NCBI RefSeq assembly: GCF_039793925.1
Contig: NZ_JBAMME010000199.1
Coordinates: 1-64,000 of the forward strand
Direction of reading: 5' to 3'
Length of the DNA stretch: 64,000 bases
Source of the DNA: Thermogutta sp039793925
GTDB taxonomy: Bacteria > Planctomycetota > Planctomycetia > Pirellulales > Thermoguttaceae
Shown here: positions 27,346-36,315 of the stretch, one piece after another
How positions within the stretch are numbered: the stretch's first letter is position 1
How the letters are laid out: each line of letters opens with the position of its first letter
The notes under the pieces: generated by a model
Database searches by the model: none
What the model saw: the letters and a program-made list of their open reading frames with translations, nothing else
Told to the model about the DNA's origin: nothing
Program-made: the position numbers and the translations under genes

Positions 27346-29466
27346 TTATTCCTCGGCGGCAGCACATTCGGCCATTTTGGCCAGGTAAAACTCGTCGGTC
27401 AGGAATTCATTCTCGTACAGCATATTGAGCATGCGAACGCGACCGGCCACCTGGGCCTTACTGAACGGAGCACGACCGGCTTCTTTGATGGCCTTTCGGG
27501 CAGCCTCCACCATTTCCGGCGGTACCTGGGGCGGGGTTCGCTTCGGTGGCGGCTGATAGGAAGGATCATACACCCGGGCCATTAAGTCTCCTACAGGAAG
27601 GAGGTGCCGCCACAGGAATGCCTGCATCTTGTCCTCGGCGGGGACAGCCTCATGAACGATCTCCTGGTCCCCAATTTTGGCCTTTCCAATCACTGTGAGC
27701 GGGACGGCCCCGTTGGAGTCCTTCAACGTTGTTTTTACCCCGAGCGAGACCATTTCCTGATTGGCCCTCAGAGTTACCGGAGAATTCGTGAAACCTTCCG
27801 GCGGATCCTTAAGTGTCACCTGGATATCGCCTGCGAATCCGTCTTTGCGGATTGCGTACACCCGCAGGGCAGCGGTGCTCTCAGCACGAATGGCTAACCC
27901 TGACGGAATCACCCGGAGGGCAAAATCAGGGCGCGGTTCACTTACTCGCAAGCGATACGCGTACTCATCGCCACCTTTTCGAGTGGTGTCGTCGAGATGG
28001 ACGAAATAGATTCCGTCCGCCGGTAGCTGGAACATGATGTACGAATCCGCGTGGTAGGTCATCTGGCCCATTCCTGGATCCTCGTGATCATCGTTGATGG
28101 CGAGGAGTTTACCGTTCGCGTCGGTAATCCGCAGCAAGGAGTCCAGCGGGGAATTCAGGCGTCGTGCCATGACTTCCGCCACGAGCATCTGGCCTGCTTT
28201 GCCTTCCACACGGAAGACGTCGCAGTCGCCGGGTTGATCAATGCGCCCGTTGACAATTACCGGAAGGGAAACCGGTTGTGCCTGGTCCTGCTGATTATTA
28301 GGTTCCTTTTCAAACACTTCGGGCAGGGTGTCCAGTGCAAACGGCACGCGATTGGAAACCAGACCGTTTCGGACCACACGGATGTAGTGAATCCCAGGCC
28401 CGGCATCTGGTGGTGGCATCTGCACCTGGGCGCCATCTGTGTTCCAGCCTTTTACTTGCAGGGAAACCGCCTGCCCCACCTGTCCCCCAAGCGGAAAGAT
28501 ATGCGTGATGAAGGGCGCCTCGGCAATGGACACCCGATAGACGAAATCTTCCCGGCCCCGGAAAAGGGCATCGGAAATGGTCAGCACGTATTCGCCATCT
28601 GCGGGGACCTCGTAGTAGATGACGGGATCAGGGTCGAATCGAAAGCTATCGCTGAAGGCGACCTCGCGACCGTTGGCATCATACAGGGTGAGCACCGATT
28701 GAAACCACCCCGGCACCGCATCCGCAATGTAGGGAATCAGTTCTCGCGTGGCCGCTTTGATCACCAGTCGCTGGCCTTTTTTGGCTTCGAAGCGGTAGGC
28801 ATCCACAAATCCAGGCGCAATTTGTCCATTCACCACGCAAGGGATGGTCACCTTCACTTCTTTCTCTTCGGGCGGACGCTTCACTTCGGCAGCCTGTTCA
28901 TTTCCAAGGATCGGTTTGGGGCATGATTTAAGCGGCTTCCGAGCTACCTCGGGGAACTGTCCGATGTGAAAGACGAGTGGGTTGGTCACTCCCTGCGTGG
29001 TCACCAGTCGGATCTCGCGCGGGCCTGGATCGGCATCCGGCGCCACTTTGAGTTCGACAATCGCTATCTCCACGATCGATCGATTGGCGGGAAAGTTTTC
29101 CCATTCCGCGATCCGCTCTCGTATCCGCTCCATCATCCGTTGCGTAGCTTCATCGACTTTTTCGCCGGCGCTTTCCTTTCCCTTGGCCAGCTTTTCAAGG
29201 ATCTGCAGTTGCTCCCGCATGAGGGCTACTTCCTGATTGTTGAGGTACCAGCGGTATTCGACAAGTTTTGCCTCAACTCCCTTTCCCGAGACGATCGCAC
29301 CCGTCGGGACCTCCAGCCGCTGGCCACCCAAACGGACCTGCACTGTCGTGCCCTGCTGAGCACCCGCTGGGTAGACGTATCCAATATAACCCTGTGGCAG
29401 AGCGACGTTTGCCGTCAGAATCGCGATCAGCAAAGGAAAGAAGAAAGGAAGGGATGTGTTTTTCAT
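27346..29466 (-). CDS. secreted protein with two PPC domains
   Basis: A 706-residue exported protein with a clear signal peptide (residues 5-25). An N-terminal beta domain is interrupted by a helical segment (about 65-115, rich in Lys and Glu). Two bacterial pre-peptidase C-terminal (PPC) domains are visible. The first is at about 220-320 (DAYRFEAKKGQRLVIKAATR, then DGEYVLTISDALF). The second is at about 415-520 (CDVFRVEGKAGQMLVAEVMA, then DGIYFVHLDDTTRKGGDEYA). No protease domain is attached, as in many planctomycete PPC proteins. It is the last gene of the DUF1549/DUF1501 block. A binding or surface role is inferred. GGAGG stands 10 bases before the ATG. Confidence 0.8.
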   Translation of the reverse strand: MKNTSLPFFFPLLIAILTANVALPQGYIGYVYPAGAQQGTTVQVRLGGQRLEVPTGAIVSGKGVEAKLVEYRWYLNNQEVALMREQLQILEKLAKGKESAGEKVDEATQRMMERIRERIAEWENFPANRSIVEIAIVELKVAPDADPGPREIRLVTTQGVTNPLVFHIGQFPEVARKPLKSCPKPILGNEQAAEVKRPPEEKEVKVTIPCVVNGQIAPGFVDAYRFEAKKGQRLVIKAATRELIPYIADAVPGWFQSVLTLYDANGREVAFSDSFRFDPDPVIYYEVPADGEYVLTISDALFRGREDFVYRVSIAEAPFITHIFPLGGQVGQAVSLQVKGWNTDGAQVQMPPPDAGPGIHYIRVVRNGLVSNRVPFALDTLPEVFEKEPNNQQDQAQPVSLPVIVNGRIDQPGDCDVFRVEGKAGQMLVAEVMARRLNSPLDSLLRITDANGKLLAINDDHEDPGMGQMTYHADSYIMFQLPADGIYFVHLDDTTRKGGDEYAYRLRVSEPRPDFALRVIPSGLAIRAESTAALRVYAIRKDGFAGDIQVTLKDPPEGFTNSPVTLRANQEMVSLGVKTTLKDSNGAVPLTVIGKAKIGDQEIVHEAVPAEDKMQAFLWRHLLPVGDLMARVYDPSYQPPPKRTPPQVPPEMVEAARKAIKEAGRAPFSKAQVAGRVRMLNMLYENEFLTDEFYLAKMAECAAAEE

Positions 29467-29652
29467 TGATCAATCGCCTCCACCACGAGCCTCGGCTGTG
29501 AACGATCTCACACCGTTGATGCTGTGCTCCGATGATTTGTGTATATCCAGCCGCCCCTGGCCGGGGCGCGTTTATCAACCCGCTCCAGTCACCTGTTTGG
29601 AGGAAACCCCGTCTCCTAAAAGTGGTCTTTTCACCCCTTCCGCGAAACACGG

Positions 29653-29662
29653 NNNNNNNNNN
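29653..29662. other. assembly gap (10 N)
   Basis: Ten undetermined bases lie between the PPC and DUF1501 genes. The true gap length is unknown, so the spacing of these two genes, and any small gene between them, is uncertain. Confidence 0.99.
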
Positions 29663-29757
29663 CTCCCGTCTCGCCCTGCGTACATCCCGGGGCAGGTACT
29701 TCATTGTCTGAAGCCGCACTCGGCGGGAATGGGGCTTACGGAACCTGGCCTTTCCAT

Positions 29758-31122
29758 TCAGGCGATCAATTCCGTCAGCAGGCCCGCGGATTTCACGCGG
29801 TCACTCGGCTCTGGGAGTACGGGGGCATCCAGGCCTTCCGGATGCGGCAGTTTGGCTCTAAAGTCGATGCCACCAAGGGCGTAAATCGTACCCAGGAGGT
29901 CCACCGGATACACCGGCCGTTCCTTCACGGCGGCGCCTACTTCGTCCGACGCACCTATCACACGTCCACCCTTGAAGCCGCCACCGGCCACCAGAACCGT
30001 GAACACGTTACCATGGTGATGTCGTCCGCCGTTCCAGGGCGGTTCCCAAGAAACTTTCGGTGTTCGTCCAAACTCGCCGGTGCACCACACGAGCGTGGTT
30101 TCCAGCAGGCCACGATCATGGAGGTCCTGCAGGAGCATGGCCAGCCCCTCGTCAAGCTGCGGACATTGTCGCCGCATGGTGGCGAAATGGTTGCTATGGG
30201 TATCCCACCCGCCGGGATAATTGATGACAATGTAAGGAACCCCAGCTTCCACGAGCCGCCGTGCGACGAGGCAGCACTGTCCAAAAGTGTGTCGGCCGTA
30301 GGCATCCCGGAGTTTCGGGTCTTCCTTACTGAGGTCGAACACCTCTCGACCAGGACCGAGGATCAGCTCATAAGCCGTTCGCTTGCTTTCTTCCGCCAAA
30401 GCGATTTCGGGATGCTCAACGACCAGCCGTCCGAACGTGTTCAATTTGTCTAGCAGCTCGCGTCGAGCCTTTTGGCGATCGTCGGTGATTCCCCGGGCCA
30501 CGACGCCCTCCACCTCGAAACGCGTCGCGTTCGGATCGCCGCCCGTCGCAAAGGCCTTGTAGTTGGGGCCCAAAAATCCTTCCTCGGAGAATCGACCCGG
30601 TGAGCGGGTCAGAACGACGTACGGAGGAATGATGCCCTTGTAGTCCTTGCCCTTAAAGTAGGCGAAAACCGCACCAATGCTCGGATAGGCAAGGCGTTCC
30701 CCGGGCAGATGGCCGGTTTGCATGATGTAGGCGGCCGTCTCGTGCCCGTTGTTGCCATGGGTCATACTGCGAATGAGCGAGAACTTGTCGGCCTGCTTGG
30801 CCAGTTTAGGGAAAAGGGCGCTGAGCTGAATTCCCGGGACGTTTGTGTCGATGACCTCCGTGAATTCGCCCAGATAATCCCGTCCAGCGCCGGGTTTAGG
30901 ATCCCACGTGTCGTTGTGGGACATTCCGCCCCAAAGGAAAATCTGAATGACGGACTTGGCTTTGGGCTCGATGTTGGGGGTGGCCGGCGAAGCGGTCTCC
31001 TGTGCAACAATGGATTTTGTGAAGCCGCTTCCCAAGAGCACCCCACCCGCACCGTACACCCCGTGCCGCAGAACCTCGCGACGAGGCACGCGGATTTCTG
31101 TGAGACGATCTTCCTTCACCAT
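29758..31122 (-). CDS. DUF1501 protein, Tat-exported
   Basis: A 454-residue member of the DUF1501 family, distantly related to the sulfatase/alkaline phosphatase fold. The N-terminus has PRREVLRHGVYGAGGVLLGS, a twin-arginine-type signal with a hydrophobic stretch. Family landmarks follow: VIQIFLWGGMSHNDTWDPKP, MTHGNNGHETAAYIMQTGH, YPGGWDTHSNHF and VWCTGEFGRTP. The family is massively expanded in Planctomycetes and nearly always sits next to DUF1549/DUF1553 genes, as here (51 bases downstream of one). The biochemical role is not established; conserved His, Asp and Thr residues suggest a metal-dependent hydrolase. GGGAGG precedes the ATG. Confidence 0.92.
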   Translation of the reverse strand: MVKEDRLTEIRVPRREVLRHGVYGAGGVLLGSGFTKSIVAQETASPATPNIEPKAKSVIQIFLWGGMSHNDTWDPKPGAGRDYLGEFTEVIDTNVPGIQLSALFPKLAKQADKFSLIRSMTHGNNGHETAAYIMQTGHLPGERLAYPSIGAVFAYFKGKDYKGIIPPYVVLTRSPGRFSEEGFLGPNYKAFATGGDPNATRFEVEGVVARGITDDRQKARRELLDKLNTFGRLVVEHPEIALAEESKRTAYELILGPGREVFDLSKEDPKLRDAYGRHTFGQCCLVARRLVEAGVPYIVINYPGGWDTHSNHFATMRRQCPQLDEGLAMLLQDLHDRGLLETTLVWCTGEFGRTPKVSWEPPWNGGRHHHGNVFTVLVAGGGFKGGRVIGASDEVGAAVKERPVYPVDLLGTIYALGGIDFRAKLPHPEGLDAPVLPEPSDRVKSAGLLTELIA

Positions 31123-31173
31123 GGTTGGGCCTCCCTCTCGTGTATGGTTCTTCTGTCCAATTCGTCCCGATGA

Positions 31174-32841
31174 TCAATGTCGATACAAAAACTCCGGTGA
31201 ATTGATGAGGGCCCATGCTACGTCGACCATTGCTTCTGGGCGGGACCTCGATTTCTCGATATATTCCCTGCAGGATTGCAATTCCTCAGGAGTGGGAGTA
31301 CGAGAAAGAATTGTGACATAAAGTTCGTCCACAATTTCAGGTATTGGTCGACCTGACCGGAACAGCGCCGTCAATTTGGGCCCGCTTGCCAGTTTGCTGT
31401 AAATTGCACTGGAATTGAGCATGTGCAGCCACTGCGACGGCGTCGGCTTGTTGGAACGCTCGTTGAACGCCCCTGTGGCGCGAGCCGATCGGCCAAAGAG
31501 GGTTAGGAAAGGACTGATGATGCTGCCATCCGCCAGCGAGACCGCGGAGACATCCCGCGGCATGTAGGTGAATGGCTCGGGGATGGCGCTCGTATACAAA
31601 TCGCTTGTCCCGGTGATATCGTTGATGGCATCGATCAACACTTCCGCTTCCAGTCGTCGCGGCAGATAGCTTGCAAAATTCGCCAGGGCCTCCGGCGACG
31701 AATTGTGGGGAATCGAAGAGAATTGGTACGTCTGTGATGTGAGGATAATCCGATAGAGATGCCGTAGATTGTAACCGCTCTGGATCATTTCTTTTTCAAG
31801 ATAGGCGAGAAGTTCAGGATTACTCGGCGGGTTATCATCGCGGATGTCGTCCGGCTCATGGATGATGCCGCGCCCCATAATCCAGGCCCACACCCGATTG
31901 ACGATACACTTGGTAAACCACGGATTATCCGGCCTGATGAGCCATTCGGCGAAAACTTCGCGAGGGTCCCGATCCGGCGGGATTGTTACTTTTGTGCCGT
32001 CGGGAAATACACCCACCAGGGGTTCGTGGGAAACTGGCGGTGGAGCAGGTGAGATGACCTCGTCCGTTGGTTTCGGACGCACTGTGCCAGGCGTGTCGCG
32101 TCCGGGGACGAAGTTGGTGGGCACCAAGCGTAATCCCCACGGATCCCAAAACACCACTTCCTCTTTCCATTCGCTTGTCGGTTTATAAGCGATCTGCGAG
32201 AAGAACACCGCCATACCGTCCAGGCGTTCCTTCGGCCAGTGATCCGTCCGCACGCCCATCAATGTGAGGGTCACCATCGAAGCAATCCCCGCAGGGCTCC
32301 TGTCCTGAACAGCTCGGTAAAAGTTGACCGCTCCCACGCGGAAATTACTCCCACTCGCCGTCAGCATCTCCCGGACAAACTGGTCATACGGCTTGTTGGA
32401 TGCCAGCGACGCCCACACAAACCGATGGAAGGCCCTCGCACCGTTGGGCCATAAGTTGACCGGAATTTCCGCCTTGATCCGGAGGGTATCGCCCCATTTC
32501 ATGGCCCAGTAATCCACGAACTCACGACGCTCCATGAGACGGTCCACGAGGCGAGTTCGCTTGTCCGGGGATTGGTCGGCGAGAAACTCGCGAACCTCGT
32601 CAGAAGTAGGCAATTTCCCCAGCATGTCCAAATAGAGGCGACGTACAAACACGGCATCCGAGCACAAGATCGGCTTGATGCCAAGCTGTTCCAGTTTGGT
32701 GAAGACAATGCGATCCAGCTCTCCAGCGGGTTGGGGTGGCGTGGGGCTTTCAAAGATGTTTGTTGCTTCTTCCCCACCTACAAATCCCGGAAAGACAAGG
32801 AGCGCAAATACCAATACACCAAAGACGGTCAGGTTCCTCAT
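31174..32841 (-). CDS. DUF1549/DUF1553 protein without cytochrome domain
   Basis: About 555 residues from ATG 32841, chosen because a signal peptide (MRNLTVFGVLVFALLVFPGF) begins there behind an AAAGGTG site. DUF1549 occupies about 30-210: ELDRIVFTKLEQLGIKP, then RRLYLDMLGKLPTSDEVREF and YWAMKWGDTLR. DUF1553 runs from about 290 to the end: FAEWLIRPDNPWFTKCIVNR, LAYLEKEMIQSGYNLRHLYR and ALINSPEFLYRH. The CxxCH haem motif of planctomycete cytochrome c fusions is absent, so this is a short variant. It is paired with the DUF1501 gene downstream. The function of the pair is unknown. Confidence 0.92.
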   Translation of the reverse strand: MRNLTVFGVLVFALLVFPGFVGGEEATNIFESPTPPQPAGELDRIVFTKLEQLGIKPILCSDAVFVRRLYLDMLGKLPTSDEVREFLADQSPDKRTRLVDRLMERREFVDYWAMKWGDTLRIKAEIPVNLWPNGARAFHRFVWASLASNKPYDQFVREMLTASGSNFRVGAVNFYRAVQDRSPAGIASMVTLTLMGVRTDHWPKERLDGMAVFFSQIAYKPTSEWKEEVVFWDPWGLRLVPTNFVPGRDTPGTVRPKPTDEVISPAPPPVSHEPLVGVFPDGTKVTIPPDRDPREVFAEWLIRPDNPWFTKCIVNRVWAWIMGRGIIHEPDDIRDDNPPSNPELLAYLEKEMIQSGYNLRHLYRIILTSQTYQFSSIPHNSSPEALANFASYLPRRLEAEVLIDAINDITGTSDLYTSAIPEPFTYMPRDVSAVSLADGSIISPFLTLFGRSARATGAFNERSNKPTPSQWLHMLNSSAIYSKLASGPKLTALFRSGRPIPEIVDELYVTILSRTPTPEELQSCREYIEKSRSRPEAMVDVAWALINSPEFLYRH

Positions 32842-33321
32842 AAGTGGGCACCTTTCTGCGAGAAAGCGCAATCGCCGCACGATCGCCGGCAGAAAACGGA
32901 ATTGCATGGATGATCTCGGTTTGGCGGGACTGTTGGGAACTCGCAGAGCTATGCACACCAGCGGTCAGCGATGGGGCCATTCGCTCGCCGCGCGCTGGCA
33001 GTCGATTTCGATTTTCAATCGAGGATAACTACGGCCTGGGGGGAGAATCGCCGGGGACGCTCTGAAGCTCTACCAGACTATTGATCCGTTGAGTAGGTTA
33101 ACCGCCGTCTGTCAGTATGTCAACTATTGCGGGCAACAAAATAATTAATGTCTATTACGATAGTCATTAATGCGGAAAAGTAAAACGAGTTGCCCAATCG
33201 GTCATCGGTGCCATGAGGCTTCAATTTCTAGCAGACGACGTGTTCTCCCCGGAATAGACGTTCACGTCGGATACGTGCGACCAGTGTCGGCTTGCGAGTC
33301 CGCGCGTATTACAAGCGCGTA
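32842..33321. other. intergenic with AT-rich palindrome
   Basis: About 480 bases between the SHD1-WD40 gene stop and the DUF1549 start. No gene is recognised. It holds the palindrome at 33144-33171 and the first copy of the direct repeat at 33302. The promoter of the DUF1549-DUF1501-PPC genes most likely lies here. Confidence 0.5.
33144..33171. repeat. 28-base AT-rich inverted repeat
   Basis: The arms ATTAATGTCTAT and ATAGTCATTAAT pair at 11 of 12 positions around a TACG loop. The base composition is unlike the surrounding GC-rich DNA. It may be an operator for the DUF1549 gene or a hairpin ending the upstream gene; there is no T-run on either side. Confidence 0.6.
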
Positions 33322-33326
33322 TTACA
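33302..33326. repeat. tandem 13-base direct repeat
   Basis: GCGCGTATTACA occurs at 33302-33313 and again at 33315-33326, a 13-base period. The second copy overlaps the stop codon of the SHD1-WD40 gene. Probably a local duplication. Confidence 0.6.
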
Positions 33327-35313
33327 GATCAGTCGATGGAAGTGGACCGCGGCCCAACGCGACAGTCCCTTTGACGGGCATCTCCGGCAAAAATTGTGGC
33401 ATCGCCACTGCCTTAAACCACTCATAATTGGGTTTGGACGTCAACTCCTTGAGTTTCTGTCCCACATTCTCGCCGGGTCGTAAAAACAGAATGAAAGGAA
33501 CGCCCCCCGCGGAGGTTTCCCAAAGCACCTGGTTACCGACCACAATTTTTAGCGACAATTGATATTCTTTCACTTTGTAGTCGCCTGAGTGGATGTATGA
33601 CACCGTGCGTTCTTTGGGACCGGTGACTGCCGCAACAATGGTGACGCGGGCATCAGGCTCGATCTTACAATCCATACTCCGCAGCCGCTCGGTGAGAATT
33701 TCTTGAACTTTTTCCCGACCGGCTTCAGGAACGGCAGAAACGTCTATTTTTACGGGTATACCCTTTCGAAAGGCGAAAGTTTCCGGGTTGTTGAGGGCGC
33801 GATCGAGTACCTGGAGCGCTGCGGCATGGGGAACATGCGCGAGCACGAGAGCTCTCGATTCAATTCCGTTTCCTGACCGATGACCCACCACTGCACAGAC
33901 GTGATCACCCAGCGTTGTTGTGGGACCCAGATCCTCATACTCCCACACGAGTAGTTGCGACTTCCAGTGGAATAGGTAGCGATTTCCGATCAAGAGAAAC
34001 TCGTCGTGTGGGAAAATGAAAGCATCCTTTTGAATGGCAAGGCCGGTGGGCAGTGGAAAGCTTGCCTCAAGCTTGCCCGTCGCTACATCCCACACGTAGA
34101 TAGATGATCGATTCGCCAGACATGCGAGTTTCTGTCCGGAAGGACTGAAGGCGAGCACGGGAAAACCCAACTGCTGCGGTGCCTGTTGTACCGCAATCAC
34201 TTCCCGCTTATGCAAATCCAGGATTCCTACCTCGTTTCGGGTAGCGAAAGCCAGCCATTGCCGATGCGGACTGAGCGCAGGAACGTGGCCGAATCCGGCG
34301 GGGAGACTCGCTTCGGGGTGCATCGTTTCCAGGTTCCAGATAGCGATGCGTCCATCGCCGCTGCAGGTGACGAGCGTTCGCTCGTCGGGAAAATCAGCCC
34401 ATTTCACATCGCGTCCCACACCTCTTTTCGTGTCATACGGAATCCAGGTAGTGAGCGCGGTTAGGGAGACCAGAGAGTCAAGTTCTCCCTCCACACCTCC
34501 GCGGGCGGGTAAAACACTGTGAATAAATAACGTGTCCTGATTTCCAAAACCGAACTCATCGCGGCGAAAAAGAAGGTAGCGGCGTGAAGATGTGTCGGCG
34601 CAGTAAATCGCCAGTGGCGTTTGAGGGGGCTCAAAGAGCGAGGCTATCGCCGTGCGTCCGGATATGAGATCGCAAAGGACTATCCGTTCCAATTTTGACT
34701 GCGCGCCCGGTCGCCGATTAGCCAACTTGACAAGCGCCCAGCCTGCCCGCGGATTTACGGCCAGCGCGGTGACTTCCTCGAAGAAATCGGCCTTGGGCGG
34801 CAGATCGATCGTTTTGGGCTGCAGACTCAGCGGTGCCACTTCGGGGAGCGTAAGCTGCCAGCCAACTCCAGGATTAACAGAAATAGGTCTGACAATCTCC
34901 CAGTTGACGGTGAGCGGTCCACTGTGTGAAAGAAAATACGGTTGGAAAGATTCTCCGCCGGATGATGCCGTCGGCGGTGGGGAATTCGATTCTGTTGGGG
35001 CTGGTGACTCTCCCGAAGGCCGGGCGATCTCCGGTTGCTTTGCCGAGTCCTCCTGTAATGGCTTAAACGGGTTCTCGGCCATCAAGCTATCCAGGTAGGC
35101 GCGGTCCTGAGGGCTCAGTTTTTCAACCTCCACAGCCACCTTTGTCCCATCCTCCCGCTCCAGAATGGCAAGATCACGGCTCACCGTGAGAAGCCGTGCC
35201 CGAATACTGAATCGGCCTGTCGCGTCGGACCAGGGGCGAAATTCTTCGCCGTTCCCCCAGGCCGTGCCCATTAACAGGAGCATGACCACCAAACTGACGT
35301 TGCGAGGAGACAT
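33322..35313 (-). CDS. secreted SHD1-WD40 repeat protein
   Basis: About 663 residues from ATG 35313, preceded by GAGAGGTGG and opening with a signal peptide (MSPRNVSLVVMLLLMGTAWG). Residues 24-80 form an SLA1-homology-domain-1 (SHD1): FRPWSDATGRFSIRARLL, LEREDGTKVAVEVEKLSPQD and RAYLDSLM. A Pro/Ser-rich linker follows. A WD40-type propeller runs from about 180 to 490 (for example TCSGDGRIAIWNLETM and SSIYVWDVATGKLEASF). The C-terminal 150 residues form another domain of unknown type. SHD1 is known from yeast endocytic adaptor Sla1 but is common in secreted planctomycete proteins. It is the first gene of the minus-strand block ending with the PPC gene. Confidence 0.8.
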   Translation of the reverse strand: MSPRNVSLVVMLLLMGTAWGNGEEFRPWSDATGRFSIRARLLTVSRDLAILEREDGTKVAVEVEKLSPQDRAYLDSLMAENPFKPLQEDSAKQPEIARPSGESPAPTESNSPPPTASSGGESFQPYFLSHSGPLTVNWEIVRPISVNPGVGWQLTLPEVAPLSLQPKTIDLPPKADFFEEVTALAVNPRAGWALVKLANRRPGAQSKLERIVLCDLISGRTAIASLFEPPQTPLAIYCADTSSRRYLLFRRDEFGFGNQDTLFIHSVLPARGGVEGELDSLVSLTALTTWIPYDTKRGVGRDVKWADFPDERTLVTCSGDGRIAIWNLETMHPEASLPAGFGHVPALSPHRQWLAFATRNEVGILDLHKREVIAVQQAPQQLGFPVLAFSPSGQKLACLANRSSIYVWDVATGKLEASFPLPTGLAIQKDAFIFPHDEFLLIGNRYLFHWKSQLLVWEYEDLGPTTTLGDHVCAVVGHRSGNGIESRALVLAHVPHAAALQVLDRALNNPETFAFRKGIPVKIDVSAVPEAGREKVQEILTERLRSMDCKIEPDARVTIVAAVTGPKERTVSYIHSGDYKVKEYQLSLKIVVGNQVLWETSAGGVPFILFLRPGENVGQKLKELTSKPNYEWFKAVAMPQFLPEMPVKGTVALGRGPLPSTDL

Positions 35314-35613
35314 GAGCCACCTCTCTTTCTGAGCCGATGAGAAACCCGATCTTGTCAACTGGCGAACGCGGCTGCTTTCGCCGAGTCTGTAGCTACATGG
35401 ATTGTATTCGAAAAAACCGACCACTCAACACACTACACCAGCAGAGAAACTTTCCTGGATTTCGTGGAACGCTGTGTTCCCAGAACCCGTGGGTCGTGCT
35501 AGGCTTATTCTTTCGAGCCCTCGTACATCTGGGCATCCTGCTGATCGGCCGCGCAAGCAGCCCAAATCTTTTTTGTGACGCGGGAACAGTCCTTACCATT
35601 GGTGTATCCTGAG
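35314..35613. other. divergent intergenic region before tmk
   Basis: 300 bases between the divergently oriented SHD1-WD40 and tmk genes. Short frames here have no recognisable product. I could not assign promoter boxes. Confidence 0.4.
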
Positions 35614-36237
35614 ATGTTCATCGCAATTGAAGGTGGAGACGGAACTGGAAAGACCACACAGGTTGAGCTGCTCTGTCGATGGTTGGAGGAGCAGGGCCAT
35701 GTTGTGATGCGCTGTCGCGATCCCGGGGGTACGGCACTGGGCGAATCCATCCGGTCGATTCTCCTTCATCGTGACGACGTACCCATGTGCCTTGAAGCAG
35801 AAACACTCCTTTACATGGCCGCCCGGGCGCAACTTGCTTCCGAGATCATTCGCCCTGCCTTGGAGGCCGGAAAAATTGTTGTTTCCGACCGGTACCTCCT
35901 TTCCAACATTGCGTACCAGGGCTACGGTGGGGGCCTGTCTGTCGAAGCCGTACGTAACATTGGTCTCTTCGCCACCGGCGGACTGCTTCCGAACCTGACG
36001 ATCGTACTCGACATGCCTGTCGAGGAAGCATTAGCAAGGATCGACCGCACGCTGGATCGTCTGGAATCGCGCGGGCGGGAATTTCTGGAGAAAGTTCGCG
36101 ACGGGTTTTTACAGGAAGCCGTCCGTGCTGCAGATCGAATCGCCGTAGTGCGGGCGGACCGACCTGTGGAAGAAGTTCATGCCGCCATTCGGAGAATTGT
36201 TGAATCGATGCTGGGCTCACGAAGATCCACCGGGTAG
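35614..36237 (+). CDS. tmk: thymidylate kinase
   Basis: A 207-residue dTMP kinase making dTDP for DNA synthesis. It starts MFIAIEGGDGTGKTTQ, with the P-loop at residues 7-14, and this sets the start at 35614 as in other Tmk proteins. The DRY motif region SDRYLLSNIAYQGYGGG binds the base and positions the catalytic Arg. LTIVLDMPVEEALARI is the strand before the LID. The LID segment is short and Arg-poor in its middle (RLESRGREFLEKV). It is followed after 78 bases by holB, a common bacterial pairing of nucleotide supply with the clamp loader. Confidence 0.93.
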   Translation: MFIAIEGGDGTGKTTQVELLCRWLEEQGHVVMRCRDPGGTALGESIRSILLHRDDVPMCLEAETLLYMAARAQLASEIIRPALEAGKIVVSDRYLLSNIAYQGYGGGLSVEAVRNIGLFATGGLLPNLTIVLDMPVEEALARIDRTLDRLESRGREFLEKVRDGFLQEAVRAADRIAVVRADRPVEEVHAAIRRIVESMLGSRRSTG

Positions 36238-36315
36238 TCGGAAATAATTAGGCGAGGAACGAGCTTGCGCCTTCGAAGACAAGTCGGCAATTTGGAGAAT
36301 ACACGTAGCAAAGCC

